A stretch of 21,735 bases of DNA from Candidatus Neoanaerotignum tabaqchaliae (GCA_904420235.1 CAJFUS010000017.1:1-21735); one strand, 5' to 3'. Positions 8,184-15,863 are shown, counted from the stretch's first letter. The notes: generated by a model not told the origin, from the letters alone. A program made the numbers and translations.

Positions 8184-8426
8184 TTATTCCTCCGCTTCTT
8201 CCCTGTTAAATGGTTTTAAATAAAAATCACCGTCAAAATCCTTTTTAAGCTCATAAATGGCATTTTGAGCCGCCTCAAGCTTTTCTTTGCACAAAAGTGC
8301 CATTTCCATTCCCTCTTTATACAGGTTTACGGATTCCTCTAAAGTAACTCCGGAATCTTCAAGACGGCTTACTATCTGCTCAAGCCTTTCCGACGCCTGT
8401 TCATATGTTAATTTTTTCTTAGCCAT
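8184..8426 (-). CDS. xseB: Exodeoxyribonuclease VII small subunit
   Basis: XseB is the small helical subunit of exonuclease VII, several copies binding each XseA to degrade single-stranded DNA into short oligonucleotides. The 80-residue length is typical, with the family pattern LTYEQASERLEQIVSRLEDSGVTLEESVNLYKEG followed by CKEKLEAAQ. The ATG overlaps the xseA stop region by 8 nt, consistent with coupled translation of the two subunits. It ends in an acidic EEAEE tail whose codons supply the ispA ribosome binding site. Confidence 0.95.
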   Translation of the reverse strand: MAKKKLTYEQASERLEQIVSRLEDSGVTLEESVNLYKEGMEMALLCKEKLEAAQNAIYELKKDFDGDFYLKPFNREEAEE

Positions 8427-9630
8427 TTATATCGTTCCTTCTTTTAACAACAACCGGAATATGGCCGTCGTAAAATCTTAAATTAAGTTCATCGCCTTCG
8501 CCAATGTTTTTAGACGAAACAATGTTTTTCATATCGCCGTTATACACCAAGACGTATCCTCTTTTTAAAACCTGCATGGGCGATATAAGCTCCAGTTTTT
8601 GAATAAGCATGCCTATTTCCATTTGACAGCTTTCAAACTTCCTTTCGGCGTAATTATTAATTGCCGAAACAGCCTTGTCATTTAAAATTTGACCATTAGC
8701 TATCTTCTCCTCAATGCGTCTTAAAACAGCCGGTCCGAAAACAGCGTTGTTTCTGTCAATTTTAGAATTTATATAATTATCAATAAGCAGATTAAGTCTT
8801 GATAAAAGATTGTTAACATTTTGCGCCATTTGGCCTTTGTCGCTTACGGCAAGCTCTGCGGCAGCCGAAGGCGTAGGCGCTCTTAAATCGGCCACAAAAT
8901 CGGCTATTGTAAAATCGGTTTCATGGCCAACGGCGGATATAACTGGTATTTCAGAAGCAAATATGGCCCTTGCCACGTTTTCACTGTTAAAAGGCCATAA
9001 ATCCTCGGCGCTGCCGCCGCCTCTTCCAAGTATTATTGTGTCGGCCTTTCCCCACTCATTAACGTCCCTTATGGCGCTTACTATTGTATCAGGGGCGCTT
9101 TCTCCCTGAACAAGCACCGGTACCACCACAATTTTAACGGAAGGGTTTCGCCTTGATATTATGTTTATAACGTCCCTTACGGCAGCTCCCGTAGGCGATG
9201 TTATAACCGCAACCGTATTTGGATTTTCTTTTATGGGCCTTTTAAAATCCGCGTCAAAAAGGCCCTCTGCCTCCAGCTTTTTTTTAAGCTGCTCAAAAGC
9301 AACGTTTAAAGCGCCGTTTCCAACAGGTTCAACTATCTGGGCATAAAACTGATACTGCCCCGTTTTTTCATACAGTGAAACATATCCGCACACAAAAACG
9401 TCCATTCCGTTTTCCAGCTCAAAAGGCATCATATCGGCATAAGAGGCAAACATAACGCTGCTTATGGCGGCCTGACTGTCCTTAAGAGTAAAATATATAT
9501 GTCCCGACGTATGAACTTTTAAATTTGATATTTCTCCATGCACCCAAAGGCTGTTTAATATAACATCCATTTCAAAAAGGCCTTTGGCGTATCTGTTAAC
9601 CTGTGAAACCGAATAAATTTTCCTGTCCAT
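8419..9630 (-). CDS. xseA: Exodeoxyribonuclease VII large subunit
   Basis: XseA is the catalytic subunit of exonuclease VII. The N-terminal OB-fold, which binds single-stranded DNA, is visible as WVHGEISNLKVHTSGHIYFTLKD and CGYVSLYEKTGQYQFY. The catalytic domain has AVITSPTGAAVRDV, ILGRGGGSAEDLWPFNSE and SAVGHETDFTIADFVADLRAPTPSAAAEL, all diagnostic. A helical segment and a short C-terminal region (MQVLKRGYVLV) follow. I prefer the ATG at 9630, one base after the nusB stop, giving 403 residues; an in-frame TTG at 9639 would add three residues and overlap nusB by 8 nt. The start is uncertain because no clear ribosome binding site separates the two. At about 400 residues it is of normal Firmicutes length. 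In Bacillus folD precedes xseA; it is absent here. Confidence 0.95.
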   Translation of the reverse strand: MDRKIYSVSQVNRYAKGLFEMDVILNSLWVHGEISNLKVHTSGHIYFTLKDSQAAISSVMFASYADMMPFELENGMDVFVCGYVSLYEKTGQYQFYAQIVEPVGNGALNVAFEQLKKKLEAEGLFDADFKRPIKENPNTVAVITSPTGAAVRDVINIISRRNPSVKIVVVPVLVQGESAPDTIVSAIRDVNEWGKADTIILGRGGGSAEDLWPFNSENVARAIFASEIPVISAVGHETDFTIADFVADLRAPTPSAAAELAVSDKGQMAQNVNNLLSRLNLLIDNYINSKIDRNNAVFGPAVLRRIEEKIANGQILNDKAVSAINNYAERKFESCQMEIGMLIQKLELISPMQVLKRGYVLVYNGDMKNIVSSKNIGEGDELNLRFYDGHIPVVVKRRNDING

Positions 9631-9631
9631 A

Positions 9632-10036
9632 TTACTCAATCTCTGAAACTATTTTTCCAAGTATTCCGTTTATAAAAGACGGCGAGTTATCGGAGCTGTA
9701 TTTTTTAGCCATTTCAACGGCCTCGTTTATAACAACCTTTTTTGGAGCGTCGCCAAACAGCAGCTCATACACCGCAAGACGCAAAATGGCTATGTCAACC
9801 TTTGCCATTCTCTCAACAGACCAGCCCTTTGCCGCTCCTGATATAAGAGAGTCTATTTTTTCTATATTTTTAAATGTTCCGTCCACAGTGTCGTCTATAA
9901 ATTTTTTGTCAGCGTCGTTTATATCGCTGTTTTCGGCATAAAAGTTTTCTTTAGCCTCGTCCATACCCTCCATGCCCACAAAGTCTTTTTGAAATATAAG
10001 ATAAAAAGCGTTTTTTCTGGCGTTTGTCCTGCTCAT
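9632..10036 (-). CDS. nusB: Transcription antitermination factor NusB
   Basis: NusB binds boxA RNA together with NusE (ribosomal protein S10) and promotes processive transcription of rRNA operons. The 134-residue all-helical protein opens with SRTNARKNAFYLIFQ and contains RMAKVDIAILRLAVYELLF and VVINEAVEMAKKYSSDNSPSFINGILGKI, the classic family C-terminal signature. The ATG at 10036 has GGAGG at 5 nt spacing; an in-frame TTG at 10048 lies upstream of that site and is unlikely. It is first in the leftward housekeeping cluster. I found no convincing -35/-10 pair in the 112 bp between it and the asp23 terminator, so the cluster may use a weak promoter or readthrough from asp23. Confidence 0.95.
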   Translation of the reverse strand: MSRTNARKNAFYLIFQKDFVGMEGMDEAKENFYAENSDINDADKKFIDDTVDGTFKNIEKIDSLISGAAKGWSVERMAKVDIAILRLAVYELLFGDAPKKVVINEAVEMAKKYSSDNSPSFINGILGKIVSEIE

Positions 10037-10148
10037 AAAATCCTCCAAATAAATCCTTTTAAAACCAAAAAATATTTTTATTTAAACAGCAGAAAAACAA
10101 GCCGCTTTCAGCCGCTTTTAATAAAAACTATTTTTACAAAACAAAACT

Positions 10149-10178
10149 AACCCTTAGGACAAAACTGTCCCAAGGGTT
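10149..10178 (-). terminator. Intrinsic terminator downstream of asp23
   Basis: On the minus strand AACCCTTGGGACA pairs with TGTCCTAAGGGTT over 13 positions (one G-U) around a GTTT loop. A run AGTTTTGTTTTG follows. It lies 7 nt after the asp23 stop and separates asp23 from nusB, although readthrough is possible. Confidence 0.85.
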
Positions 10179-10185
10179 TAATTTT

Positions 10186-10572
10186 TTATTCGTCTTCCTT
10201 CTCCGTTTTTGGCTTGTTTATTATTGTTGAAACATTTACGTTAACCGACATTACCGAAAGTCCGGTCATGTTCTCAACGGCGCTTTTAACTTTTTCCTGA
10301 ACCTGCTGCGCCGCCTCGGTTATTTTATATCCGTAAATAACGGCAAGCTCTACGTCTATAACCGCCGTGCCTTCCTCAACACTAACTTTTATTCCCTTTG
10401 AAGGGTTATTTTTTTTGCCGAATATACCGCCGAAGGAACCCTCGGAACTTCCCGAACCGGCAACAACACCCTCAACTTCTGAAGCCGCTGTTCCCGCTAT
10501 TATTGCTATAACCTCGTCGGCAATTTGAATCTGGCCAACAGACTTTTCGTTTTCCTCGTAAAATTCTGCCAT
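10186..10572 (-). CDS. Asp23/Gls24 family envelope stress response protein
   Basis: This 128-residue protein belongs to the Asp23/Gls24 (DUF322, YqhY-like) family found next to nusB in many Firmicutes. Members are small, abundant, often membrane-peripheral proteins linked to cell-envelope homeostasis and, in the YqhY group, to control of acetyl-CoA carboxylase. The N-terminal strand-helix unit VGQIQIADEVIAIIAGTAASEVEGV is followed by a Gly/Ser-rich loop (about 39-52). Next come KGIKVSVEEGTAVIDVELAVIYG and a helix ending in VSVMSVNVNVS-like strands. The tail is charged (EKEDE). The ATG at 10572 has GGGAGG. It has its own promoter and terminator, so it appears monocistronic. The accB-accC genes that often flank this family are not present here. 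Confidence 0.9.
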   Translation of the reverse strand: MAEFYEENEKSVGQIQIADEVIAIIAGTAASEVEGVVAGSGSSEGSFGGIFGKKNNPSKGIKVSVEEGTAVIDVELAVIYGYKITEAAQQVQEKVKSAVENMTGLSVMSVNVNVSTIINKPKTEKEDE

Positions 10573-10626
10573 AGCTATACCTCCCAGATATATTATAAAA
10601 CCAATCTGTCAGTTTAATGTATAAAT

Positions 10627-10656
10627 ATTATAGCAGATTACATATTGTATTTTCAA
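10627..10656 (-). promoter_or_regulatory. Predicted sigma-A promoter for the asp23 gene
   Basis: On the minus strand TTGAAA (10651-10656), an 18-nt spacer and a perfect TATAAT (10627-10632) preceded by TGC (extended -10). The leader would be about 45-50 nt, and the gene's GGGAGG follows normally. Confidence 0.7.
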
Positions 10657-10703
10657 GTAAATATACTTCTTTAAACAATGTTAATATAAAATTCACAATA
10701 CAG

Positions 10704-10726
10704 GCGCCGCAAAATTTTTCCGGCGC
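10704..10726. terminator. GC-rich hairpin downstream of spoIIIAH, possible weak terminator
   Basis: GCGCCG (10704-10709) pairs with CGGCGC (10721-10726) around an 11-nt AT loop that can itself pair. The T-run lies on the plus-strand side (TTTT at 10727), where no gene needs termination. The leftward spoIIIA transcript would have only a mixed sequence after the stem. It is the only candidate for the end of the spoIIIA operon, so I list it with low confidence. Confidence 0.35.
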
Positions 10727-10809
10727 TTTTATAATTTAAAATCTGGCCTTCAAGTGTCTGTTTTAATGTTTCTGCAAATTAATAAAAATTCAAAATATTC
10801 AGTAAGACA

Positions 10810-11502
10810 TCATTTTTTAAGGGCGCTTATTCTTATTTTATCCGATGAGTATCCGGTTTTTCTTTTAACTATATCCTCAATTTGCGCCGCCTGCTGTTCC
10901 GTAAGAGATTCGGCGTCAACAACAACGTCAACGGTTTCGCCGTCAATTCTGACATAGGCCTCTTTAAATCCTTTGGCCTTAATCATGTCCTCCGAGGCCG
11001 TTTCCTTTTCTATTCTTTGCTGAAGCTCCAGCATACTTTTGGCAAAATCCTCTTTTTGGCTGTCGTCAAGGTTTGAGTTATTTATCATCTCTGTAAGCAT
11101 ATCCTTTTGTTTTGCTCTTGACTGCTCCCTGTCAAGCTTAGCCTGAACGAAATATGTATCAGCTTCCTCGGCTGGGGCATTAACAAAAACCGCCTCGCCC
11201 GTATTGTCGGTTTCGGCATTGGCCTGAGCCGTTAAAGGGTCCGTAACTATTTCTGTTCCGTCAGCAGCCAAAGCCGTTTCCTGTGATGTGTCCGATGAAA
11301 GCGTTTCTGAAACCACTACGCTTTCCTCCTCTCCGTTGTCCGACAAAACGGTTATGTTTTCTGTGTCAAGAATACTGTCATAGCTATAACTTTCATCAGG
11401 ATTTTGTATCTCGTCATTTTGAGTAAAATTAAGGTATCCAGCCGTAGCAACCATAACAACAAGCACTCCGGCCACTATGTTGTTCTTTTTAAGTGAAAAC
11501 AT
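10810..11502 (-). CDS. spoIIIAH: Stage III sporulation protein AH
   Basis: SpoIIIAH sits in the mother-cell-derived outer forespore membrane. Its extracellular domain binds forespore SpoIIQ to build the channel joining the two cells during engulfment. The 230 residues have a short cytoplasmic N-terminus, one transmembrane helix (about 8-26) and a long acidic Ser/Thr/Glu-rich linker (about 27-125). The folded C-terminal domain has the YscJ/FliF-like ring-building character (EAYVRIDGETVDVVVDAESLTEQQAAQIEDIVKR). The ATG at 11502 has GGGGGAA overlapping the end of spoIIIAG, 4 nt apart. It is the last gene of the operon. The linker is low in sequence complexity, which is usual for clostridial homologues. 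Confidence 0.93.
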   Translation of the reverse strand: MFSLKKNNIVAGVLVVMVATAGYLNFTQNDEIQNPDESYSYDSILDTENITVLSDNGEEESVVVSETLSSDTSQETALAADGTEIVTDPLTAQANAETDNTGEAVFVNAPAEEADTYFVQAKLDREQSRAKQKDMLTEMINNSNLDDSQKEDFAKSMLELQQRIEKETASEDMIKAKGFKEAYVRIDGETVDVVVDAESLTEQQAAQIEDIVKRKTGYSSDKIRISALKK

Positions 11503-11506
11503 ACTA

Positions 11507-12091
11507 TCATTCCCCCATTTTTAATACTTCTACCTTATGAGCAGGTATATCAAAAAGAGCCTGCGCCGCCTTTGATATTGAGTTTTTAACATTGGCGTCG
11601 CCTCCTCCCTGAGCCACAACTACAATTCCTTCTATTTCGGGCGTTTTTTCCTTAACCACAAGTGCGTCGCCGCCCCCTGAGGAATTTGAGCCGAGTATAA
11701 CCGTGTTAACCTCTCCGGACACGCTTTTTATTTCTCTTCCCACTCCTCCAGACTCTGTCTCACTTGTGCTGCTTTCCTCGCTGCGTGTATCGGTGGCAAC
11801 AATTTTCTCAGGTCCAGACTTATATGTAATCATAACCTTAACCTTTCCAGCGCCCTCAATATTTTCAAACAAATCCTCAAGCCTTTTTTCAATGTCATCG
11901 TCTAATATATTGTTCTCTTGGGCGATTTCATCTGTTTTTTTATTGGTACTGCCTTCTTCAAATCCGGATGTACCTATTTTTAATGGCTGGCTTGAAAAAG
12001 CCATAAGCAGTATTCCAGCCACAAAAAGCGCCGCCATATATTTTTTAATGTCCTTGTTCCTAAAAAATTTTTTTAAGTCTAAATGGTCCAC
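11507..12091 (-). CDS. spoIIIAG: Stage III sporulation protein AG
   Basis: SpoIIIAG forms a large ring in the intermembrane space as part of the SpoIIIA-SpoIIQ complex. The 194 residues have a basic cytoplasmic N-terminus, one transmembrane helix (about 19-35) and an extracellular ring-building domain. That domain contains RLEDLFENIEGAGKVKVMITY and IEGIVVVAQGG with an inserted Ser/Gly-rich segment, then ISKAAQALFDIPAHKVEVLKM. The start is GTG at 12091, with GGAGGGGG upstream. It is separated from spoIIIAF by 16 nt and from spoIIIAH by 4 nt, so co-translation in the operon is expected. Confidence 0.93.
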   Translation of the reverse strand: MDHLDLKKFFRNKDIKKYMAALFVAGILLMAFSSQPLKIGTSGFEEGSTNKKTDEIAQENNILDDDIEKRLEDLFENIEGAGKVKVMITYKSGPEKIVATDTRSEESSTSETESGGVGREIKSVSGEVNTVILGSNSSGGGDALVVKEKTPEIEGIVVVAQGGGDANVKNSISKAAQALFDIPAHKVEVLKMGE

Positions 12092-12107
12092 TATGCCCCC
12101 TCCGGTT

Positions 12108-12596
12108 TCATTGGTATATTATATTCACGTTTTCAACTCCATATTTTCGTTTAATAAAATTTTCCGCCTCATCACCTCCGCTCTGTCCCTCTATGATGGC
12201 TGTTACGCTTTCTATTCCTCCCGTACGCTCAAAATCATCTGATACGCCGCAGTCAACATTAAGGCATATAATCCCAAGTCCCTCTATGTCGGCCTGTATG
12301 CTTTTTTCAACATTGGCCTTAAACACCGGCATAAGGGCGTTCTCCGTTTCGCCTAATGAAAAATCTTCATTATACTCGCTATAAATTCCGGCGGCGTTAA
12401 GTATATTATTCATTATTGTTTCCGGCGGCATGCCAATAATTTCCATAATCGGCGATGCGGCTATAAGCACAAGTATTATGCCCGATGCAAAGTTTATGTA
12501 TTTTCTGCTTTTTTCGGTAGCCAGCATTCTTATAATAATAAGAAACAGCATAAATTCGGCTATGGTTTTTATATATGCTCTTACACTCTCAATCAT
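12108..12596 (-). CDS. spoIIIAF: Stage III sporulation protein AF
   Basis: SpoIIIAF is a membrane-anchored component of the mother-cell part of the forespore feeding channel, with a C-terminal ring-building-motif domain in the family. The 162-residue protein has two N-terminal transmembrane helices (about 8-24 and 32-52, the second LILVLIAASPIM-like). A hydrophilic domain follows, with IICLNVDCGV and VTAIIEGQSGGDEAENFIKRKYGVENVNI. The ATG at 12596 has AGGAGA. It lies 12 nt after spoIIIAE. The assignment rests on membrane topology, sequence and position in the operon. Confidence 0.9.
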   Translation of the reverse strand: MIESVRAYIKTIAEFMLFLIIIRMLATEKSRKYINFASGIILVLIAASPIMEIIGMPPETIMNNILNAAGIYSEYNEDFSLGETENALMPVFKANVEKSIQADIEGLGIICLNVDCGVSDDFERTGGIESVTAIIEGQSGGDEAENFIKRKYGVENVNIIYQ

Positions 12597-12608
12597 TCCG
12601 CTAATCTC

Positions 12609-13760
12609 CTAAAATGAGGCCGCAAGTATAACGGCCGAAAACACAAACATGGCCGCCGACAAAAAAACTGCCCCTATAAGTATGGCAAAATAATCTCCGG
12701 CGCTGTTAAGGGTTTTGGTTATTCTTTTTTCTCCGGCCGGTTCGGTTATAGCGGCCGTAAGTTTAAAAATCAAAAATATGGCCGTAAGCCTTAAAATAGG
12801 CGCCGCCGAAAGAATACCGGCCACTATGGCGCAGGCCGCGGCAACAGAATTCCCAACGGCCGACGATGCGTCGGCAACCGTTTGGGCAGATGACGCCAAA
12901 ATGTCGCCCACAACAGGCACGCAGTTAACGGCGTTTTTTGCGGCTTTTACCGTAAAAGAGCTCACTCCCGATGTTCCCAGCCTTTGGAAAGATATTACAA
13001 AAACAAAGGCCATTCCCAATAATTTAAGGCCGAGACTTAATATGTATTTTATAAAGCTTGAAAGGCTTGAGAACATGTCCTCCTCAAACATATTGTTAAC
13101 CATCTCAAGTCCGGCGGCGGCCGTTATAACCGGTATAACCACAACGCTTAATATGCCCGATATAGCTGACGAAAAGGCCATTATAGTGGCTGAAAGAGCT
13201 GCGGTTGAAATAGCTCTTTCGGAAGCGGCGCTTACGGCAACATAAACAGGAACCATGGCCGTATTCATCTTCATAAACATTGACACGTTTTCTTTAACAA
13301 GGTTCACTTCTTCTATAAACAGATACATTATTATGTATATTATTACGGAATAGCAGGCGTAAAACCCTATGTCGCTTACGCCTTTTCCTCCAAATGACGA
13401 GCTTATGCTTTTTAAAACGCCGCAGGCTATTATAAGAATTATTATCTTCCTAATTCCGGAAACCTGATTTTTAATATCCGAAAAAAAGCCGCCCAGCACC
13501 TTGTCCAAAACAGAGGCAAAGCTTATTCCTTCTCCGGAAATAAGGCTTTGAGCAATACCTTTTATACTGTATCCGTAGGGATTTCCCGCCGCTCTGTCTG
13601 CCTCCTCCGTTTCAAAATCCATAATGCCGTCCACAACATATTCCGTTTCATCGCTTGTCTCGGCCCTTGCCGTCGACGGGCATGCTGCCAGAAAAATAAA
13701 AAATATAACAAGTATCTTTATAAGCCGCTTTATAAACAGCTTATATCTAATTTTTGTCAT
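12609..13760 (-). CDS. spoIIIAE: Stage III sporulation protein AE (polytopic membrane protein)
   Basis: SpoIIIAE is the large multi-spanning membrane protein of the SpoIIIA complex, probably part of the transport pore. I chose the ATG at 13760, which overlaps the spoIIID-type neighbour spoIIIAD stop as ATGA (4 nt), giving 383 residues; an upstream in-frame start at 13808 lies inside spoIIIAD. The protein opens with a basic segment and a hydrophobic core ending LAAC-PSTARA, a signal peptide with an AxA site (31-33). Several membrane helices follow, including KIIILIIACGVLK, CYSVIIYIIMYLF, the Ala/Ser-rich VYVAVSAASERAISTAALSA region, and two near the C-terminus. The conserved NCVPVVGDILAS loop is present. 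Cys27 also fits a lipobox (LAAC), so the type of processing is open. Confidence 0.93.
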   Translation of the reverse strand: MTKIRYKLFIKRLIKILVIFFIFLAACPSTARAETSDETEYVVDGIMDFETEEADRAAGNPYGYSIKGIAQSLISGEGISFASVLDKVLGGFFSDIKNQVSGIRKIIILIIACGVLKSISSSFGGKGVSDIGFYACYSVIIYIIMYLFIEEVNLVKENVSMFMKMNTAMVPVYVAVSAASERAISTAALSATIMAFSSAISGILSVVVIPVITAAAGLEMVNNMFEEDMFSSLSSFIKYILSLGLKLLGMAFVFVISFQRLGTSGVSSFTVKAAKNAVNCVPVVGDILASSAQTVADASSAVGNSVAAACAIVAGILSAAPILRLTAIFLIFKLTAAITEPAGEKRITKTLNSAGDYFAILIGAVFLSAAMFVFSAVILAASF

Positions 13761-14140
13761 AAAATGTCCATCACCGTCCCAAAAATAGCAGTTATAAGAG
13801 GAAGACATACATAGGCTATAAGTATTTTGCCAGCTATCTCAATTTTTGTGCCTATGGCGCTTTCTCCCGCGTCTTTGCATATTTCGCACCCAAGCTGCGA
13901 TATGTAGGCTATTCCGGTTATTTTAAGTATTAAGGAAACATATCCCCCGTCTATGCCGCCTTCACCAGTTATCTCATAAAGAGTTGATATTATCTGGGAA
14001 AAACAACTTAAAATCTGAAGAAATATTATAACTCCTGTGGCTATGCTTACAGCCATGGCAAATGGAGGGCTTTCCTTTTTAAGCACACAGGCCAAAACCG
14101 TCCCGGCAACGGCAACTGAAACAATTTTAAGTATCTCCAT
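13757..14140 (-). CDS. spoIIIAD: Stage III sporulation protein AD
   Basis: SpoIIIAD is a small, very hydrophobic membrane protein of the SpoIIIA channel complex, related to SpoIIIAC. The 127 residues contain about four membrane segments: KIVSVAVAGTVLACVLK, MAVSIATGVIIFLQIL, LILKITGIAYISQLGCEI and GKILIAYVCLPLITAIFG. The loop CKDAGESAIGTKIEIAGK is well conserved in the family. I chose the ATG at 14140, which has GGGTGG directly upstream; an in-frame TTG at 14155 lies ahead of that site. It starts 16 nt after spoIIIAC and its stop overlaps the spoIIIAE start. Confidence 0.93.
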   Translation of the reverse strand: MEILKIVSVAVAGTVLACVLKKESPPFAMAVSIATGVIIFLQILSCFSQIISTLYEITGEGGIDGGYVSLILKITGIAYISQLGCEICKDAGESAIGTKIEIAGKILIAYVCLPLITAIFGTVMDIL

Positions 14141-14156
14141 TAAACCACCCGCCAAA

Positions 14157-14351
14157 TCACAAACGGAATAAAGTTTGAACAGTAGTGAAAAGCCTGTCTA
14201 TGTACTGTATAACCCAAAACAGAACAACCACAAGTCCCGCCAAGGTTGTAAGCATTGCCTGCTCTTCCCGTCCCGCCCTCATAAGCACTTGGTTTAAAAC
14301 CGCCACAAGTATTCCAACGGCGGCTATTTGAAAAACTATGTTTATATCCAT
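14157..14351 (-). CDS. spoIIIAC: Stage III sporulation protein AC
   Basis: SpoIIIAC is a tiny two-helix membrane protein of the SpoIIIA complex. The 64-residue length is typical. One helix is IVFQIAAVGILVAVLNQVL, then a short charged loop (RAGREEQ), then a second helix MLTTLAGLVVVLFWVIQYI. The ATG at 14351 has GGGGGA. A longer overlapping frame (14140-14373) in another phase lacks family character and is rejected. Order AB-AC-AD is the standard one. Confidence 0.93.
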   Translation of the reverse strand: MDINIVFQIAAVGILVAVLNQVLMRAGREEQAMLTTLAGLVVVLFWVIQYIDRLFTTVQTLFRL

Positions 14352-14373
14352 ATCTTATCCCCCGCACGTACAT

Positions 14374-14895
14374 TTAAAATAAAATAACACACATCAAAAT
14401 TCCGCATAAAACTCCCGCTGATGAGTAAAGCCTTTTGTCCTTTTCAGCTTGCTCCTTAAGAGCTTTTTGGTTAAGGTTTATGTTGCTTATAATTATAGAT
14501 GCTCCATTTTTTTGCTCATGGCTATATTCCAAATCAAGATTTTTTCCAAAGGAATAAAGGCAGTCCATTTCACCGGCTTCAAAATATAAATTTTTGATGT
14601 TTTTATCAACGGCGTTTTTAAATATCTCCTCGGCGCTCGGATAATTTTTTCCTTCGGCCATTTTTCCGGCGTCATCAAATATCATGGCCACAGGGCCGTT
14701 AACCCTTTTTGATATGTCCTTAAATATTTCCGAAATTGGCGGGGCCGAAAGGCTTATGCTGTCCGAAAATATTGACACCGCCTTTTTAAATTCCTCCAAG
14801 TCTTCCAGCCTGTACGCGCTTTTCATTGAAAACATGATACCGGCAACCCAGCTTGAAATTATTATGGCCGCCGCCCCTATAAGCTTAATGGTCAT
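14374..14895 (-). CDS. spoIIIAB: Stage III sporulation protein AB
   Basis: SpoIIIAB is an essential SpoIIIA component with weak similarity to GspF-type secretion-system membrane proteins. The 173 residues have an N-terminal membrane helix (IKLIGAAAIIISSWVAGIMF), a cytoplasmic helical domain (about 25-150) and a C-terminal hydrophobic helix (AGVLCGILMCVILF). Its start overlaps the end of spoIIIAA by 11 nt, with the GGAGGTGA ribosome binding site lying inside the spoIIIAA coding sequence. Coupled translation of the ATPase and this membrane partner is likely. Confidence 0.92.
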   Translation of the reverse strand: MTIKLIGAAAIIISSWVAGIMFSMKSAYRLEDLEEFKKAVSIFSDSISLSAPPISEIFKDISKRVNGPVAMIFDDAGKMAEGKNYPSAEEIFKNAVDKNIKNLYFEAGEMDCLYSFGKNLDLEYSHEQKNGASIIISNINLNQKALKEQAEKDKRLYSSAGVLCGILMCVILF

Positions 14896-15841
14896 GCCTT
14901 ATCACCTCCGTACCTATAACATTTCCCTTTTCATTTTTAACAACAGCCTCTGTTTTATTTTCTATCCGCCTAAGCTCAATAAAGCGGGTAAATTTTTTTC
15001 CTCCCATTTGGCCTATACACGTTCGATTTAAAACGTCATCAAGCCCTCCGCCGTGTATTGTGCATATAACCGAAACTCCGCCAAGCATTATTGTTTCAAT
15101 GGCTCTGGCGTCGCGGTCGCTTCCTATCTCGTCTGCCGCTATAATGTCCGGCGACATGCTTCTTAAAAGCGTAATCATTCCTTCCGATTTGGGACAGCCG
15201 TCAAGCACGTCGGTTCTTGGGCCAACATCATTCAGACACATGCCGTGCCACATGCCGCCTATTTCGCCTCTTTCGTCGGCAACGGCAACATTTTTGCCCT
15301 TAAGGCTCAAAATTCGTATAATGTCCCTTAAAAGCGTCGTTTTTCCAAGGCCCGGCGGGGAAACTATAACGGTGTTTTTACATACTCCGTTTTCGTATAT
15401 ATATTTTTTTATTTTTTCACCGCATCCCTTAATCTCATGGGATATTCTTATGTTTATGCCGCAAAAGCTTGTAATGGACTCGATGGCGTTGTTTCTAACA
15501 ACCGTTCTTCCCGTTATTCCTATTCTGTGGCCGCCCTCTATTGTTATATAGCCGTTTTTTATTTCCTCTGAAAAGGCGTAAAGGGAGTATCCGCTTAATA
15601 CCCTTATAAATTCCTTAATATCGCGGCTTTCTGGAATAAAACAATCTCCGTTTTTCCCCTCTGATGACAGTTTTCCATTATTAAGCAAAAAATATTCCTT
15701 TCCCCTGTATTTTACAAAGGCCGGCCTTTTGCTTCTGAAACGCAGTTCGTTAAATTCCTCAAACAAACCGTCGTCCACAAGTCCTAAAACCTCTTTAATC
15801 CTTCCTCCTGCGGAAAATATAATCTCGTTTTTAACACTCAT
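14885..15841 (-). CDS. spoIIIAA: Stage III sporulation protein AA (ATPase)
   Basis: SpoIIIAA is a secretion-type ATPase thought to energise the SpoIIIA-SpoIIQ channel, acting on the mother-cell side. The 318 residues contain Walker A SPPGLGKTTLLRD (161-173), the segment VAVADERGEIGGMWHG (about 185-200), Walker B IIAADEIGSDRD (233-244) and ICTIHGGGLDDV (about 259-270). The N-terminal region includes RFRSKRPAFVKYRG and the glycine-rich IEGGHRIGITGR. The ATG at 15841 has GGGAGGAA. It is first in the operon, a short distance behind a sigma-E-like promoter. The region upstream, often efp in other Firmicutes, here holds a divergent LytTR gene. Confidence 0.95.
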   Translation of the reverse strand: MSVKNEIIFSAGGRIKEVLGLVDDGLFEEFNELRFRSKRPAFVKYRGKEYFLLNNGKLSSEGKNGDCFIPESRDIKEFIRVLSGYSLYAFSEEIKNGYITIEGGHRIGITGRTVVRNNAIESITSFCGINIRISHEIKGCGEKIKKYIYENGVCKNTVIVSPPGLGKTTLLRDIIRILSLKGKNVAVADERGEIGGMWHGMCLNDVGPRTDVLDGCPKSEGMITLLRSMSPDIIAADEIGSDRDARAIETIMLGGVSVICTIHGGGLDDVLNRTCIGQMGGKKFTRFIELRRIENKTEAVVKNEKGNVIGTEVIRHDH

Positions 15842-15863
15842 GTCAAATTCCTCCCACAGTCAT

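Noticed and set aside
7759..8223. 154-codon open frame on the plus strand
   Set aside because: It is antisense to the certain ispA gene; long antisense frames are common opposite this codon usage and it has no family character.
11703..12242. 179-codon plus-strand open frame
   Set aside because: It crosses the spoIIIAG/spoIIIAF boundary in antisense and is explained by those genes.
12715..13245. 176-codon plus-strand open frame
   Set aside because: It is the mirror of the Ala/Ser-rich spoIIIAE coding region, with no start signal or recognisable domain.
14140..14373. 77-codon minus-strand frame overlapping spoIIIAC
   Set aside because: Its sequence is not membrane-like and matches nothing known, whereas the other frame gives a textbook SpoIIIAC with a good ribosome binding site.
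15060..15551. 163-codon plus-strand open frame
   Set aside because: It is antisense to the Walker motifs of spoIIIAA, which is clearly the coding strand.
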